Shown piece by piece: positions 37,897 through 47,287 of a DNA stretch of 64,000 nt (within the stretch, counting starts at the first letter, position 1; each line of letters starts with the position of its first letter). The position numbers and the translations under genes are program-made. The stretch comes from Xylophilus sp. GW821-FHT01B05 (lineage in GTDB: Bacteria; Pseudomonadota; Gammaproteobacteria; Burkholderiales; Burkholderiaceae_C). The DNA is taken from contig CP152408.1 in the NCBI GenBank assembly GCA_038961845.1, positions 3,720,001 to 3,784,000 on the forward strand, written 5' to 3'. The notes beneath the pieces were generated by a model. That model ran no database searches. It saw only the letters and a list, made by a program, of their open reading frames with translations, and was not told the DNA's origin.

Positions 37897-39105
37897 ATGA
37901 AGATAGCCATCGTCGGTGCCGGAATTGCCGGCATCGCCACCGCCTGTGAACTGGCGTCCGACGGCCATGCCGTCACCGTTTTCGAGCGCCGCGGCGCAGC
38001 CGCCGAAGAGGCCAGTTTCGGCCATGCCGGCCTGGTTGCCCCGGCCTGCATGTTCGGCCACCTGGGCAGCGAAGCCCTGCCCGAGCGCGGCTGGGAGGCC
38101 TCGCCCAGCGCCTGGGCCTGGAGCCGCCAGCAGCGCGCCGCACGCCAGACGAGGGCTGCCGAGACTGACGCCCGCCTGGCGCTGGCGCGCTTCAGCCAGG
38201 AACGGCTGCGCCTGATGGCCGGCGCGCTTGAGCTGCACTACCAGCGCTCCGACGGCGTGCTGGTGCTGATGCGCAGCGCCAAGGAGCGCCGCCGGCTCGC
38301 GCCGCTCTGGGATGCCCTGCGCGAAGCAGGCCTGGCGGCCAACGAGGCCGGCCCGGCCGCCATCCGCACGCTGGAGCCCGGGCTCAACGCCGATACGGCA
38401 CTGGCCGGCGCCATGCACCTGCCCGGCGACGAGGTCGGCAACTGCCGCCAGTTCGCACTGCTGCTCAAGTCCGAAGCTGAGCGCCACGGGGTGGAGTTTC
38501 ACTTCGGCACCGTGGTCGAGCGCGTGGACGGCGGTGCCACACCCACCCTGCGCCTGCAGGGCCAGCCCGCGCCCTGGTCTTGCGACGCGGTCGTACTCTG
38601 CGCCGGCACCGGTGCGCCGGCGCTGCTGCGGCCGCTTGGGCTGAATGTGCCCTTCGCCACCTTGCGCAGCTACTCGGTCAGCGCCCCGATCCGCGAACCG
38701 CTGCACGCCCCCGGCAGCGCCGTGGTCGACGCCAGCAGCGGCGCCACCATCGTGCGCCTGGGCGATCGGCTACGCGTGGCCGGTGCCGCGCATTTCGGTG
38801 CCGCCTCCGAGGCCCAGCGCAAGGCGGCCCTGCAATCCCTCTATATAGCGCTGCACACCTGGTTCCCGGGCGCGGCACGCCTGGTGGGCGGGCTGGTGCA
38901 AGAGTGGCACGACGAGCGCCTGGCCCTGCCAGACGGCCGGCCGATACTCGGGGCCTCGGGCACGCCCGGCATCTGGCTCCACCTGGCCCACGGCGGCCAC
39001 GGCTGGACCAACGCCTGCGGCGCGGCAAGGCTGGTGGCCGATGCCATTGCGGGAGAAGAGTCCGCCGTGCCGCTGGAAGCCTTCGGCGCACACCGCTTCC
39101 GCTGA
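37897..39105 (+). CDS. FAD-dependent amino-acid dehydrogenase/oxidase, DadA-like
   Basis: A 402-residue flavoprotein of the D-amino-acid dehydrogenase / DAO family. It opens with the Rossmann FAD motif [20 protein letters not shown] and [40 protein letters not shown] and [20 protein letters not shown] are substrate-domain blocks. The C-terminal FAD segment is [20 protein letters not shown]. DadA of E. coli oxidatively deaminates D-alanine and feeds electrons to quinone; the substrate here cannot be fixed. It is divergent from rpsB and is followed 30 bp later by nnr. Confidence 0.8.
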   Translation: MKIAIVGAGIAGIATACELASDGHAVTVFERRGAAAEEASFGHAGLVAPACMFGHLGSEALPERGWEASPSAWAWSRQQRAARQTRAAETDARLALARFSQERLRLMAGALELHYQRSDGVLVLMRSAKERRRLAPLWDALREAGLAANEAGPAAIRTLEPGLNADTALAGAMHLPGDEVGNCRQFALLLKSEAERHGVEFHFGTVVERVDGGATPTLRLQGQPAPWSCDAVVLCAGTGAPALLRPLGLNVPFATLRSYSVSAPIREPLHAPGSAVVDASSGATIVRLGDRLRVAGAAHFGAASEAQRKAALQSLYIALHTWFPGAARLVGGLVQEWHDERLALPDGRPILGASGTPGIWLHLAHGGHGWTNACGAARLVADAIAGEESAVPLEAFGAHRFR

Positions 39106-39135
39106 GCGCGTCCGGGCGCACAATGCTCGGCGCCC

Positions 39136-40644
39136 ATGAAACGCATCACCCCCGATCGCCCCCACGCGCTGCACGACATCGCCACCACGCGGCGCATTGA
39201 GCAACGCCTGCAACAAAGCCTGCCGCCGCACACGCTGATGCAGCGCGCAGGCCGCGCCAGCGCGCGACTGGCGCAGGCACTGGCACCGCATGCACGCACC
39301 ATCTGGATTGCCTGCGGGCCGGGCAACAACGGCGGCGACGGGCTGGAAGCCGCTGCGCTGCTGCAGCAGGCCGGCCGGCCGGTCTGGGCCACGCACCATG
39401 CAGACCCAGTACGCCTGCCCGAAGACGCGCGTGCCGCACTGCAGCGCGCCCGCGACGCAGGCGTGCGCTTTGGGCCGCCACCTGCCCCGGGCTCGTTGAC
39501 AGCACAAGACCTGGCCATCGACGCCCTGCTGGGCATAGGCGCCGCGCCCGATCGGGCCGATGCATGGCTGCAGCAGTCGCTCGCTGCGCTGGCCGCTTGC
39601 GGCGCGCCAGTACTGGCCCTGGATATTCCGTCCGGCCTGCAGGCCGACGCTGGCACGCTCAATTCAAAATTAATAGCGAATATCCCAGGCCACACATGGG
39701 CTAGAGGCATATTTCATGCACAAAACACCCTCAGCCTGCTGACCCTGAAACCGGGCCTGTTCACAGCCCAGGGGCGCGATATGGCCGGCGCGGTCTGGTT
39801 CGACGATCTGGGCAGCAGCGCACAGCACGAGCTGCCCACGGCCTGGCTGGCAGGCCCGGCAACGCCAGAACAGCGCCTGCATGCTTCGCACAAGGGCAGC
39901 TACGGCGACGTGGCCGTGATCGGCGGCGAAGGCCTGGCGCGGGCCGGGCGCGGCATGAGCGGCGCGGCGCTGCTGGCCGCCACCGCCGCGCTGCATGCAG
40001 GCGCCGGCCGGGTCATGCTGACACTGCTGAATGGCAACGCCGGCTTCTCTATCGATACTGCGCAGCCCGAACTGATGCTGCGCCACGCCGATGCACTGGA
40101 CCTGCGCCACGGCGCCGTGGTCTGCGGCTGCGGTGGCGGCGACGCGGTACGCAGCGTGCTGCCGCGCGTGCTGGCCGAGGCGGCCCGGCTGGTGCTGGAT
40201 GCCGACGCGCTCAATGCCATCGCGGCCGACGCACAACTGCGCCGGCAGCTCGTCCGCCGTGCCGCAGCAGGCCTGCCCACGGTGCTGACGCCGCACCCGC
40301 TCGAGGCCGCGCGCCTGCTGGGCCAGACGACGGCCGAGGTACAGGCCGACCGCCTGGCCGCCGCGCGCCGGCTGGCGCAAGACTGCGGCTGCACCGTCTT
40401 ACTGAAAGGCTCTGGCAGCATCGTGGCCGCGCCGCAGCAACTGCCCTCGATCAACCCGACCGGCAATGCACGGCTGGCCACCGCCGGCACCGGCGATGTG
40501 TTGGCCGGCATGGTCGGCGCCTGCCTGGCGCGGGGCGACGAGGCCTTTGCGGCGGCCGTGGCGGCCAGCTACCGGCACGGCGCATTGGCCGACCACTGGC
40601 CGGCCGATGTGCCATTGACCGCCGGCGCGCTGGCGCGCCGCTAG
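39136..40644 (+). CDS. nnr: bifunctional NAD(P)H-hydrate epimerase / ADP-dependent NAD(P)H-hydrate dehydratase
   Basis: Nnr repairs hydrated NAD(P)H: the N-terminal YjeF domain epimerises R to S hydrate and the C-terminal ribokinase-like domain dehydrates it with ADP. The epimerase half shows TIWIACGPGNNGGDGLEAAA. The dehydratase half shows HKGSYGDVAVIGGEGLARAG, then PTVLTPHPLEAARLLGQTTA, then TVLLKGSGSIV and ATAGTGDVLAGMVGACLARG. Total length is 502. Between the domains, residues about 176-196 (NSKLIANIPGHTWARGIFHA) are encoded by a copy of the interspersed repeat and look inserted. It is convergent with an SDR gene 2 bp away. Confidence 0.94.
   Translation: MKRITPDRPHALHDIATTRRIEQRLQQSLPPHTLMQRAGRASARLAQALAPHARTIWIACGPGNNGGDGLEAAALLQQAGRPVWATHHADPVRLPEDARAALQRARDAGVRFGPPPAPGSLTAQDLAIDALLGIGAAPDRADAWLQQSLAALAACGAPVLALDIPSGLQADAGTLNSKLIANIPGHTWARGIFHAQNTLSLLTLKPGLFTAQGRDMAGAVWFDDLGSSAQHELPTAWLAGPATPEQRLHASHKGSYGDVAVIGGEGLARAGRGMSGAALLAATAALHAGAGRVMLTLLNGNAGFSIDTAQPELMLRHADALDLRHGAVVCGCGGGDAVRSVLPRVLAEAARLVLDADALNAIAADAQLRRQLVRRAAAGLPTVLTPHPLEAARLLGQTTAEVQADRLAAARRLAQDCGCTVLLKGSGSIVAAPQQLPSINPTGNARLATAGTGDVLAGMVGACLARGDEAFAAAVAASYRHGALADHWPADVPLTAGALARR
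39663..39720 (+). repeat. interspersed palindromic repeat inserted in frame in nnr
   Basis: Reads TTCAAAATTAATAGC, then GAATATCCCAGGCCACACA, then TGGGCTAGAGGCATATTTCA. The core CCCAGGCCACACA..GGGCTAGAGGCA is almost identical to the intergenic copy at 60664-60718. It keeps the frame open and adds about 20 residues at the interdomain linker. Confidence 0.85.
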
Positions 40645-40646
40645 CC

Positions 40647-41411
40647 TCAGCCGCGCCCGGCGAAAGGCATCTTGGTCGCCATCACGGTGTGGAACATGAC
40701 GTTGGCCTCCAACGGCAGATTGGCCATGTAGCGCACCGATTCGCCGACGATGCGCACATCCATCAAAGGCTCGGCCGCGGTTTCGCCATTGGCCTGCAGC
40801 ACGCCGCGCGCCATGCGCTCGGCCATGCCGGTCAGCGCGTTGCCGACATCGATCTGCCCCACGGCGATGTCGAACGCGCGGCCGTCCAGCGATGCGGTCT
40901 TGGTCAGGCCCGACACGCCGTGCTTGGTGGCGGTATAGGCAATCGACTGCGGCCGCGGCGTGGTCGCCGAGATCGAGCCGTTGTTGATGATGCGGCCGCC
41001 CCGCGGCGTCTGCACCTTCATCACGCGGAAGGCCTCGCGCAGGCACAGGAACATGCCGGTGAGGTTGACGTCGACCACCGCCTGCCAGCGCTCCAGGCTC
41101 AGCTCGTCGATCGGGCTGGTGGCGCTGGTGCCGGCGTTGTTGAACAGCAGGTCGACCCGGCCGAATGCCTGCACGGCCGCCTGGAACAGCGCCGCGACGG
41201 AGGCCTCGCTGGCCACGTCAGTCGGCACCGCGCGCACGCGCGCTGCATCAGGCGCCTGCGCCGCGACCTCTTCCAGTGGTGCCGCACGGCGCCCTGCGAG
41301 CACCACGCGCCAGCCGTCTTCAAGCAAGGCCAGCGCGGCGGCGCGGCCAATGCCCGAACCCGCACCGGTGACGATGGCCACGCCCCGCGCCTGTTGTGTA
41401 TCTGCTGCCAT
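40647..41411 (-). CDS. short-chain dehydrogenase/reductase (SDR)
   Basis: A 254-residue classical SDR that should use NAD(P)H. The cofactor loop is [17 protein letters not shown] (TGxxxGxG, residues 15-22), with NNAG at 91-94. The catalytic serine is in [12 protein letters not shown] and the YxxxK pair is Y159/K163 in [12 protein letters not shown]. The C-terminal region ([20 protein letters not shown]) is like uncharacterised beta-proteobacterial SDRs. The substrate is unknown. It lies downstream of nothing on its strand except the rnr end direction; a 79-bp gap precedes rnr's stop, so cotranscription after rnr is possible. Confidence 0.85.
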   Translation of the reverse strand: MAADTQQARGVAIVTGAGSGIGRAAALALLEDGWRVVLAGRRAAPLEEVAAQAPDAARVRAVPTDVASEASVAALFQAAVQAFGRVDLLFNNAGTSATSPIDELSLERWQAVVDVNLTGMFLCLREAFRVMKVQTPRGGRIINNGSISATTPRPQSIAYTATKHGVSGLTKTASLDGRAFDIAVGQIDVGNALTGMAERMARGVLQANGETAAEPLMDVRIVGESVRYMANLPLEANVMFHTVMATKMPFAGRG

Positions 41412-41490
41412 GAATAGTCTCTCCGTTCTTTATGGGTCAATGCTGCGCCCGGCGGCGCTCAGCGGCCGCCAGACAGTGCGATGAAAGATG

Positions 41491-43761
41491 TCAGCGCCGG
41501 GATTTGCGCGACTTGCTCTTGGCCACGGCCTTCTTGACCGAGGCCTTGAGCGCCTGCAGAGGCGAGCGCGGCGGCAGGCGTTGCTCGCCGGCATCACTCT
41601 CTGCGCCCTGCTCCTTGCGCTGCCGCGCCACACGCTTTTCAGTGGCGCTCGCCGGTGCGCCGTCGGGTTCGCGCACGCCCTTGTCGCGCATGGCACGCGG
41701 CACCAGGTCTTCGCCCTCGCGCACCAGCCGGAAATCGATCTTGCGGCCATCTAGATCGACACGGCTCACCTGTACCCGCAGGCGCGAGCCCACCGCATAG
41801 CGGATGCCGGTGCGCTCTCCGCGCAGCTCCTGGCGCGCCTCGTCGAAGCGGAAATACTCGCCGCCCAACTCGGTGATGTGCACCAGCCCCTCGACGTACA
41901 TGGCATCGAGCGTGACGAAGATGCCGAAGGTGGTGCAGGCCGTGACCACGCCGCCGTATTCCTCACCCAGGTGCTCGCGCATGTACTTGCACTTGAGCCA
42001 GGCCTCGACATCGCGGCTGGCCTCGTCGGCGCGGCGCTCGTTGGCGCTGCAATGCAGGCCGGCGGCTTCCCAGGCCTGCATTTCCTTGGGACTGGCCGCG
42101 AGCTTGACCACCTGCTGCGTCGGCGGCTTGACGCGCTGCGCCAGGCGCTTGGCCAGCTTGGCATGCGCCTCGCCCGGCGTCGGCAGCGAGGGCAATTGGT
42201 ACTTGGTCTTGCTGAGGATGGCCTTGATGACCCGGTGCACCAGCAGATCCGGATAGCGCCGGATCGGGCTGGTGAAGTGGGTGTAGGCCTCATAGGCCAG
42301 ACCAAAGTGGCCGCTATTGATAGGTGTGTAGATCGCCTGCTGCATGGAGCGCAGCAGCATGGTGTGGATCTGCTGCGCGTCGGGGCGGTCCTTGGTGGCT
42401 TTCGCGATGGCCTGGAATTCGCCGGGCACCGGATCGTCACTGATCGACATGCCCACGCCCATGGCCTTGAGGTAGCTGCGCAGGATGTCCTTCTTCTCCG
42501 GCGTCGGGCCCTCGTGCACCCGATAGAGGCCGGGCTGGCCGCCTTGCAGGATGAAGTCCGCACTGCAGACATTGGCTGCCAGCATCGCCTCTTCAATAAG
42601 GCGGTGCGCCTCGGTGCGGGTACGCGGCACGATCTTCTCGATGCGGCCGTTTTCATCGCAGACGATCTGTGTCTCGGTGGTCTCGAAATCCACCGCACCG
42701 CGCACGCTGCGCGCGGCCAGCAAGGCACGGTAGACGTCGTGCAGGTTCAGCAGGTCCGGCACGCGCTCCTTGCGCTTGGCCGCCTCCGGGCCGCGCGTGT
42801 TCGAGAGGATGGCCGCCACCTCTGTATAGGTAAAGCGCGCGTGGCTGAACATCACCGCCGGATAGAACTGGTAGGCATGGACGTCGCCCTTGGCGGTGAC
42901 CAGCATGTCGCAGACCATGCACAGACGCTCAACCTCGGGGTTGAGCGAGCACAGGCCGTTGGAGAGCTTCTCCGGCAGCATCGGGATCACCCGACGCGGG
43001 AAGTACACGCTGGTGGCGCGGTCGTAGGCGTCGATGTCGATGGCATTGCCGGTGTGCACGTAGTTGCTCACGTCGGCAATCGCCACCAGCAGGCGCCAGC
43101 CCTTGGTGCGGCCAACCTTGGCCGGCTCGCAATAGACCGCGTCATCGAAGTCGCGCGCGTCTTCGCCGTCGATAGTGACCAGCGGGATGTCGCGCAGGTC
43201 GACACGATCGCGGCGATCTTGCGGGCGCACCTTGTCGGGCAGCGCCTTGGCCAGCGACAGGCACTCGTCAGAGAACTCATGCGGCACGCCATATTTGCGC
43301 ACCGCGATCTCGATCTCCATGCCCGGGTCATCGACTTCGCCAAGCACCTCGACGACGCGGCCCACCGGCTGCCCATACAGCGCAGGAGGTTCGGTGAGTT
43401 CCACCACTACCACCTGGCCCGTCTTGGCCACACCGATGCCGCCCTTTGGGATCAGCACGTCCTGGCCATAGCGCTTGTCTTCCGGGGCCACCAGCCAGAC
43501 GCCGCTTTCCTGCAGCAGCCGGCCAATGATGGGCTGCGGCGGGCGCTCGACGATTTCGAGCACGCGCCCTTCAGGTCGACCCTTGCGATCGTGGCGCACG
43601 ATGCGCGCTTTCACACGATCCTTGTGCAGCACCGCGCGCATCTCGTTGGCGGGCAAATAGACGTCGGATTCGCCGTCATCACGGAGGAGAAAACCATGGC
43701 CATCACGGTGGCCTTGCACTGTTCCAACAAATTCTTCGAGCATGCTGCTGTGTTTCGTCAT
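41491..43761 (-). CDS. rnr: ribonuclease R
   Basis: RNase R is a processive 3'-5' exoribonuclease that degrades structured RNA, rRNA and tmRNA-tagged messages. The 756-residue protein has the cold-shock/OB domain (EEFVGTVQGHRDGHGFLLRD). The RNB catalytic domain has DIPLVTIDGEDARDFDDAVY with the metal-binding aspartates and HFTSPIRRYPDLLVHRVIKA. An S1 domain (GGVVTACTTFGIFVTLDAMY) and a lysine/arginine-rich tail (KKAVAKSKSRKSRR) typical of RNase R follow. The start at 43761 gives MTKHSSMLEEF; the 5' end of the longer frame would enter the tRNA-Leu promoter and gene. Confidence 0.97.
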   Translation of the reverse strand: MTKHSSMLEEFVGTVQGHRDGHGFLLRDDGESDVYLPANEMRAVLHKDRVKARIVRHDRKGRPEGRVLEIVERPPQPIIGRLLQESGVWLVAPEDKRYGQDVLIPKGGIGVAKTGQVVVVELTEPPALYGQPVGRVVEVLGEVDDPGMEIEIAVRKYGVPHEFSDECLSLAKALPDKVRPQDRRDRVDLRDIPLVTIDGEDARDFDDAVYCEPAKVGRTKGWRLLVAIADVSNYVHTGNAIDIDAYDRATSVYFPRRVIPMLPEKLSNGLCSLNPEVERLCMVCDMLVTAKGDVHAYQFYPAVMFSHARFTYTEVAAILSNTRGPEAAKRKERVPDLLNLHDVYRALLAARSVRGAVDFETTETQIVCDENGRIEKIVPRTRTEAHRLIEEAMLAANVCSADFILQGGQPGLYRVHEGPTPEKKDILRSYLKAMGVGMSISDDPVPGEFQAIAKATKDRPDAQQIHTMLLRSMQQAIYTPINSGHFGLAYEAYTHFTSPIRRYPDLLVHRVIKAILSKTKYQLPSLPTPGEAHAKLAKRLAQRVKPPTQQVVKLAASPKEMQAWEAAGLHCSANERRADEASRDVEAWLKCKYMREHLGEEYGGVVTACTTFGIFVTLDAMYVEGLVHITELGGEYFRFDEARQELRGERTGIRYAVGSRLRVQVSRVDLDGRKIDFRLVREGEDLVPRAMRDKGVREPDGAPASATEKRVARQRKEQGAESDAGEQRLPPRSPLQALKASVKKAVAKSKSRKSRR

Positions 43762-43770
43762 TTCTGTGTA

Positions 43771-43776
43771 TATAAT
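43771..43776 (+). promoter_or_regulatory. -10 box of the tRNA-Leu gene
   Basis: Perfect TATAAT, 17 bp before the tRNA 5' end, giving a transcript leader of about ten bases. The -35 region (CTGTGT) is weak. It lies 10 bp from the divergent rnr start codon, so the two genes share this short control region. Confidence 0.65.
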
Positions 43777-43793
43777 CGTGTTTTCCCTGAAAT

Positions 43794-43878
<85 letters not shown>

Positions 43879-43892
43879 AGATTCTTGGTTTT

Positions 43893-43927
43893 AAAACCCC
43901 GCAAATCTAAGATTTGCGGGGTTTTTT
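43893..43927 (+). terminator. intrinsic terminator of tRNA-Leu
   Basis: AAAACCCCGCAAATC, loop TAA, GATTTGCGGGGTTTT continues into TTTCTTTG. A 15-bp stem with a T run, 14 bp after the tRNA. Confidence 0.93.
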
Positions 43928-44406
43928 CTTTGTTGGCCACGATGTGGCAGATTGCATATCCTGCATCGCCAGGATTCAGCGCCGCCGAGAACTGCGCCAC
44001 CCCGCGATCACTGCGCAATCGAGGGATAGAGCGGGGAACTGTCATCGAGGCGCACCCGGACGCCGCAGCGTCAAAGACCGACTCGGAAAAGTGGAACAGC
44101 TTGTGTCTCCAGAAGTGGCAGAAGAGCGAGGCCACCCACCGGCGCCTCGCCCCCATTGTGACGCATGCCATTGGCAGCAGACACGCAGGAACACCCAAGA
44201 AAGCCCATAAGCGCCGCCATCCTGGGCGCAGGGCTCGTCCGACCAACGCCAGCCGCACCCCTCAGATGCAGCCAGCGCTCCGGCGCAACCGATCGTTACG
44301 CCTGCAGAGCACACCCGGCAGGACCATGCAGCAGAGGAGTGCACTACCCAGGCAAGGACGAATCTCCAACAAGCTGGGCCTTTTTCAATCGACCAAGGAA
44401 CAGACC
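43928..44406. other. 479-bp gene-poor region downstream of tRNA-Leu
   Basis: No ORF here has an SD, a recognisable domain or convincing codon use; the open frames 43849-44589 (+) and 43827-44258 (-) run through the tRNA or its terminator. No direct repeat of the tRNA 3' end was found, so no attachment-site pair is visible. The stretch could be a decayed insertion or a long leader for the small ORF at 44407. Confidence 0.4.
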
Positions 44407-44589
44407 ATGAGCAAGCAGACCTACACCATTTCCGACAACGCCCTATCGGAATTGCGTCGCCGCAACGAAGAGCGCTCCCGCGTCGCCGCGGCCGCCCTGG
44501 GCTGCAAATACCTGATCCACCCCGCCAACCGCATCCAGCGTCAGCCGCAGCAATCGCTGCTCCGGCCGCCGGAACTCACCCTGCTGTGA
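44407..44589 (+). CDS. small hypothetical protein (60 aa)
   Basis: A 60-codon ORF starting MSKQTYTISDNALSELRRRN and ending SLLRPPELTLL. The ATG is preceded by AAGGAA 6 nt upstream, a good SD. The N-terminal half is predicted helical and charged (LSELRRRNEERSRVAAAALG), the C-terminal half is Gln/Arg/Pro-rich; there is no signal peptide or membrane segment. I do not recognise a family. It ends 4 bp before a 274-bp inverted-repeat element and stands alone downstream of tRNA-Leu. Codon use is GC-rich like its neighbours. Expression is uncertain. Confidence 0.55.
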   Translation: MSKQTYTISDNALSELRRRNEERSRVAAAALGCKYLIHPANRIQRQPQQSLLRPPELTLL

Positions 44590-44593
44590 TGCG

Positions 44594-44867
44594 TAAGAAC
44601 GTGTTTACGATCTCTATGGGGTCGCGCAAGAGTCTTTGCGGGATGGGATGCAGGCGCGGTGCGCAGCCAATAGCACCGCTATTGGCAAGCGCCGCAACGC
44701 CGCAGACCGCCCGCAAAGACACTTGCCCTTCGGGTTGGAGTGAAATCGGGCGATTGAGCGCCCCGGCCCCTTGCATGGGCATTAGCCCATGCGGCGGGAT
44801 CCGGGCCACCCACTCATCCCGATTGCACTCCAACTCGATCCCCATACAGATCGTAAACACGTTCTTA
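44594..44867. mobile_element. 274-bp non-coding element with terminal inverted repeats and nested hairpins (MITE-like)
   Basis: The 20-bp ends TAAGAACGTGTTTACGATCT (44594-44613) and its exact complement (44848-44867) are terminal inverted repeats, with further near-matches inward. Inside are nested stems: GTCTTTGCGGG 44632-44642 with 44710-44720, extended by GCAAG/CTTGC; GCCAATAGC/GCTATTGGC (44666-44686); a 17-nt arm 44734-44750 with 44818-44834 (one mismatch); and GCATGGGC/GCCCATGC (44773-44792). No ORF or transposase is present and no clear target-site duplication is visible. It looks like a miniature inverted-repeat element that folds into a multi-branched structure. No second copy was found in the window. 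Confidence 0.75.
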
Positions 44868-44912
44868 GAGGGCGCCGCAGCTACGCGCAGGCTGCGGCCA
44901 GACCCCAAGAAC

Positions 44913-46319
44913 TTAGATGGGCAGCGCCACCAAGTCGTGACCGTCAGTACCGACGATGCGCGCACGCGTGAATTCGCCCACCTTCAAAGTCTTGCTCAAC
45001 TTCTCGGGCGGCAGCAGCTTCACGGTGCCGTCGATCTCCGGTGCATCGGCGTAGCTGCGGCCGATACCGCCCTTGCGCCCCATCCCCGGCGCGGAGTCCA
45101 CCAGCACCTGCATCGTTGCGCCAACGCGTTTTTGCAATTTGGCAGCAGAGACCTCTTCCGCCACAGCCATGAACCGCGCACGACGCGCTTCGCGCTCTTC
45201 CAGCGGCAACATGCCGGGAATTTCGTTGGCCGCAGCGCCATCCACCGCGCTATAGGCAAAGCAGCCCGCGCGATCGATCTGCGCCTCGCGCACGAAATCG
45301 AGCAGGTGCTGAAACTCTTCTTCGGTTTCACCCGGGAAACCCGCAATGAAGGTGCTGCGGATCACGATCTCCGGGCAGGCCTCGCGCCAGCGCAGGATGC
45401 GCTCCAGATTCTTCTCGCCGCTGGCCGGACGCTTCATACGCCGCAGCACATCCGGGTGGCTATGCTGGAACGGCACGTCGAGGTAGGGCAAGGCCAGGCC
45501 TTGCGCCATCAGCGGCACCACCTCGTCCACACTCGGGTAGGGATACACATAGTGCAGCCGCACCCAGGCGCCATAAGGCTCAGCCATTTCGCCAAGCGCC
45601 TGTACCAGCTCCAGCATGCGCGTCTTCACCGGGCGGCCGTCGAAGAAGCCGGTGCGGTATTTCACATCCACGCCATAGGCCGAAGTGTCCTGGCTGATCA
45701 CCAGCAACTCCTTGACCCCGCCTTCGAACAGCGCGCGCGCCTCTTTCAGCACGTCACCGATCGGCCGCGACACCAGGTCACCGCGCATGGACGGAATGAT
45801 GCAGAAGGTGCAGCGGTGATTGCAGCCTTCACTGATCTTGAGATAGGCGTAGTGCTTGGGCGTGAGCTTGATGCCAGCCTCACCCATGGCATTGGGCACC
45901 AGATCCAGGAAGGGATCATGCGGCTTGGGCAGGTTCAGGTGCACGGCATCCATGACCTCTTGCGTCGCATGCGGGCCGGTGACTGCCAGCACGCTGGGAT
46001 GCATCTGGCGCACCAGATTGCCACCGCCCTCCCCGCTGCGTGCGCCCAGGCAGCCGGTGACGATGACCTTGCCGTTTTCCGCCAACGCCTCGCCAATGGT
46101 GTCCAGACTCTCCCTGACCGCGTCGTCAATGAATCCGCAGGTATTGACGATGACGAGATCAGCCCCCTCGAAGGTCTTGGAGGTCTGATAGCCCTCAGCG
46201 CTGAGCTGGGTCAGGATCAACTCAGAATCCGTCAATGCCTTTGGGCAGCCAAGGCTGACGAAACCGACGCGGGGCGCGGTGGAGGCGGTATTTTTTGTGG
46301 GGGAGAGAACTTCACTCAT
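44913..46319 (-). CDS. rimO: ribosomal protein S12 methylthiotransferase RimO
   Basis: RimO is a radical-SAM enzyme that adds a methylthio group to the conserved aspartate of ribosomal protein S12. The 468-residue product has the N-terminal UPF0004 domain ([40 protein letters not shown]). The radical-SAM cluster [19 protein letters not shown] carries C166, C170 and C173. A C-terminal TRAM domain follows ([20 protein letters not shown]). [13 protein letters not shown] sequence and overall length separate it from MiaB. The ATG at 46319 begins [10 protein letters not shown]; the 16 extra codons upstream have no support. Its 3' end lies 46 bp from the inverted-repeat element. Confidence 0.95.
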   Translation of the reverse strand: MSEVLSPTKNTASTAPRVGFVSLGCPKALTDSELILTQLSAEGYQTSKTFEGADLVIVNTCGFIDDAVRESLDTIGEALAENGKVIVTGCLGARSGEGGGNLVRQMHPSVLAVTGPHATQEVMDAVHLNLPKPHDPFLDLVPNAMGEAGIKLTPKHYAYLKISEGCNHRCTFCIIPSMRGDLVSRPIGDVLKEARALFEGGVKELLVISQDTSAYGVDVKYRTGFFDGRPVKTRMLELVQALGEMAEPYGAWVRLHYVYPYPSVDEVVPLMAQGLALPYLDVPFQHSHPDVLRRMKRPASGEKNLERILRWREACPEIVIRSTFIAGFPGETEEEFQHLLDFVREAQIDRAGCFAYSAVDGAAANEIPGMLPLEEREARRARFMAVAEEVSAAKLQKRVGATMQVLVDSAPGMGRKGGIGRSYADAPEIDGTVKLLPPEKLSKTLKVGEFTRARIVGTDGHDLVALPI

Positions 46320-46368
46320 CCCCGTATTGTCCCCGTTCCGCAGGCCCTGCGGCAGAACGAGGGCCAAT

Positions 46369-46902
46369 TCAGCGCTTCAGGCCGAAGGCGTCGAACATCT
46401 GTTCGGTCTGTTTCTGCAGTTGCTCCTGCATCTGCAAAAAGGTATTTTTGGACTGTTCCACGTAGTTGCCCATCATGCCCTGCACGAGCGGCGACTGCAT
46501 ATTCATGAATTGGGCCCACATCTCAGGGGTCAGCCCCTTGGACTGCTCTGCCAGCTTGGCCTGGATGTCTGTGAAGGCCTGCACATTCTTTTCAAGATAG
46601 GCCCCCATGAAGCCCTGCATGGAGTGGCCATAGAAGCGAATGATGTTGGCCAGCACCGCCTCGCTGAACATAGGTGCGCCGCCCGCCTCTTCTTCCAGGA
46701 TGATCTGCAGCAGGATGCTGCGGGTCAGGTCCTCATTGGATTTGGCATCGCGCACCACAAAGGATTCGCTTGCCATGACCAGTTGCCGGACCTCGGTCAG
46801 CGTGATGTAGGCCGATGTCGCCGTATCGTAGAGCCGCCGATTCGGGTACTTCTTGATGATGCGCTGCGCAGGGACGCTGCCGACGGTCTTGGGGTGTTGC
46901 AC
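46369..46902 (-). CDS. phaR: polyhydroxyalkanoate synthesis repressor PhaR
   Basis: PhaR senses PHA granules and represses phasin genes, coordinating storage polymer synthesis. The 177-residue protein has the N-terminal DNA-binding domain [20 protein letters not shown] and [20 protein letters not shown]. The PHB-accumulation regulatory domain includes [20 protein letters not shown], followed by a helical Met/Gln-rich C terminus ([20 protein letters not shown]). It starts at GTG 46902 with AGAGGAG 6 nt upstream; the frame open to 47028 is not needed. It suggests the host stores PHA. Confidence 0.93.
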   Translation of the reverse strand: MQHPKTVGSVPAQRIIKKYPNRRLYDTATSAYITLTEVRQLVMASESFVVRDAKSNEDLTRSILLQIILEEEAGGAPMFSEAVLANIIRFYGHSMQGFMGAYLEKNVQAFTDIQAKLAEQSKGLTPEMWAQFMNMQSPLVQGMMGNYVEQSKNTFLQMQEQLQKQTEQMFDAFGLKR

Positions 46903-47034
46903 TGGAAACTCCTCTGCCCGGCGCCTCTGGACTTTTTGCACCGCAACACATTCTAGGAAGGGGCGTCCCCTGGTTGCCGCAGGATAACCCTGAGAGCCCG
47001 GCATCCCACAGGAAATGCCGAGCCCCACACCGAC

Positions 47035-47205
47035 TCAACCGCCCTTGTGAGGGCGCTTGCCGGGGTTCTTCTTACTGCGCGTGGCCGAGCCGCGCTCCAG
47101 GCTGCGGCGCTGGCCGCGGCCGGAAGGGGCCAGCGAGGTGCCCGCGAGCGGCACAGGTGCTGGTGCGCGTTTGCGGTCGGCTTCGGTCACGATCTTGTTG
47201 CCCAT
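47035..47205 (-). CDS. small basic hypothetical protein (56 aa)
   Basis: A 56-residue, strongly basic ORF starting MGNKIVTEADRKRAPAPVPL and ending KKNPGKRPHKGG. AAGGAG lies 9 nt before the ATG, which supports real translation. Thr, Lys, Arg and Pro dominate; no hydrophobic core is present, so it may be disordered and nucleic-acid or ribosome associated. No family recognised. A weak hairpin (CGGCAT/ATGCCG, 46999-47020) lies after the stop. Confidence 0.6.
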   Translation of the reverse strand: MGNKIVTEADRKRAPAPVPLAGTSLAPSGRGQRRSLERGSATRSKKNPGKRPHKGG

Positions 47206-47287
47206 ATGGATGCTCCTTGCAAGTGAAAAACAGAACTCTCGATTAGGCCACACATCGCAGGCTGCTTTGGCGCCCACAGATGCATGC

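Noticed and set aside
44594..44867. Insertion sequence
   Set aside because: Terminal inverted repeats are present but there is no transposase ORF, so it is listed as a MITE-like element instead.
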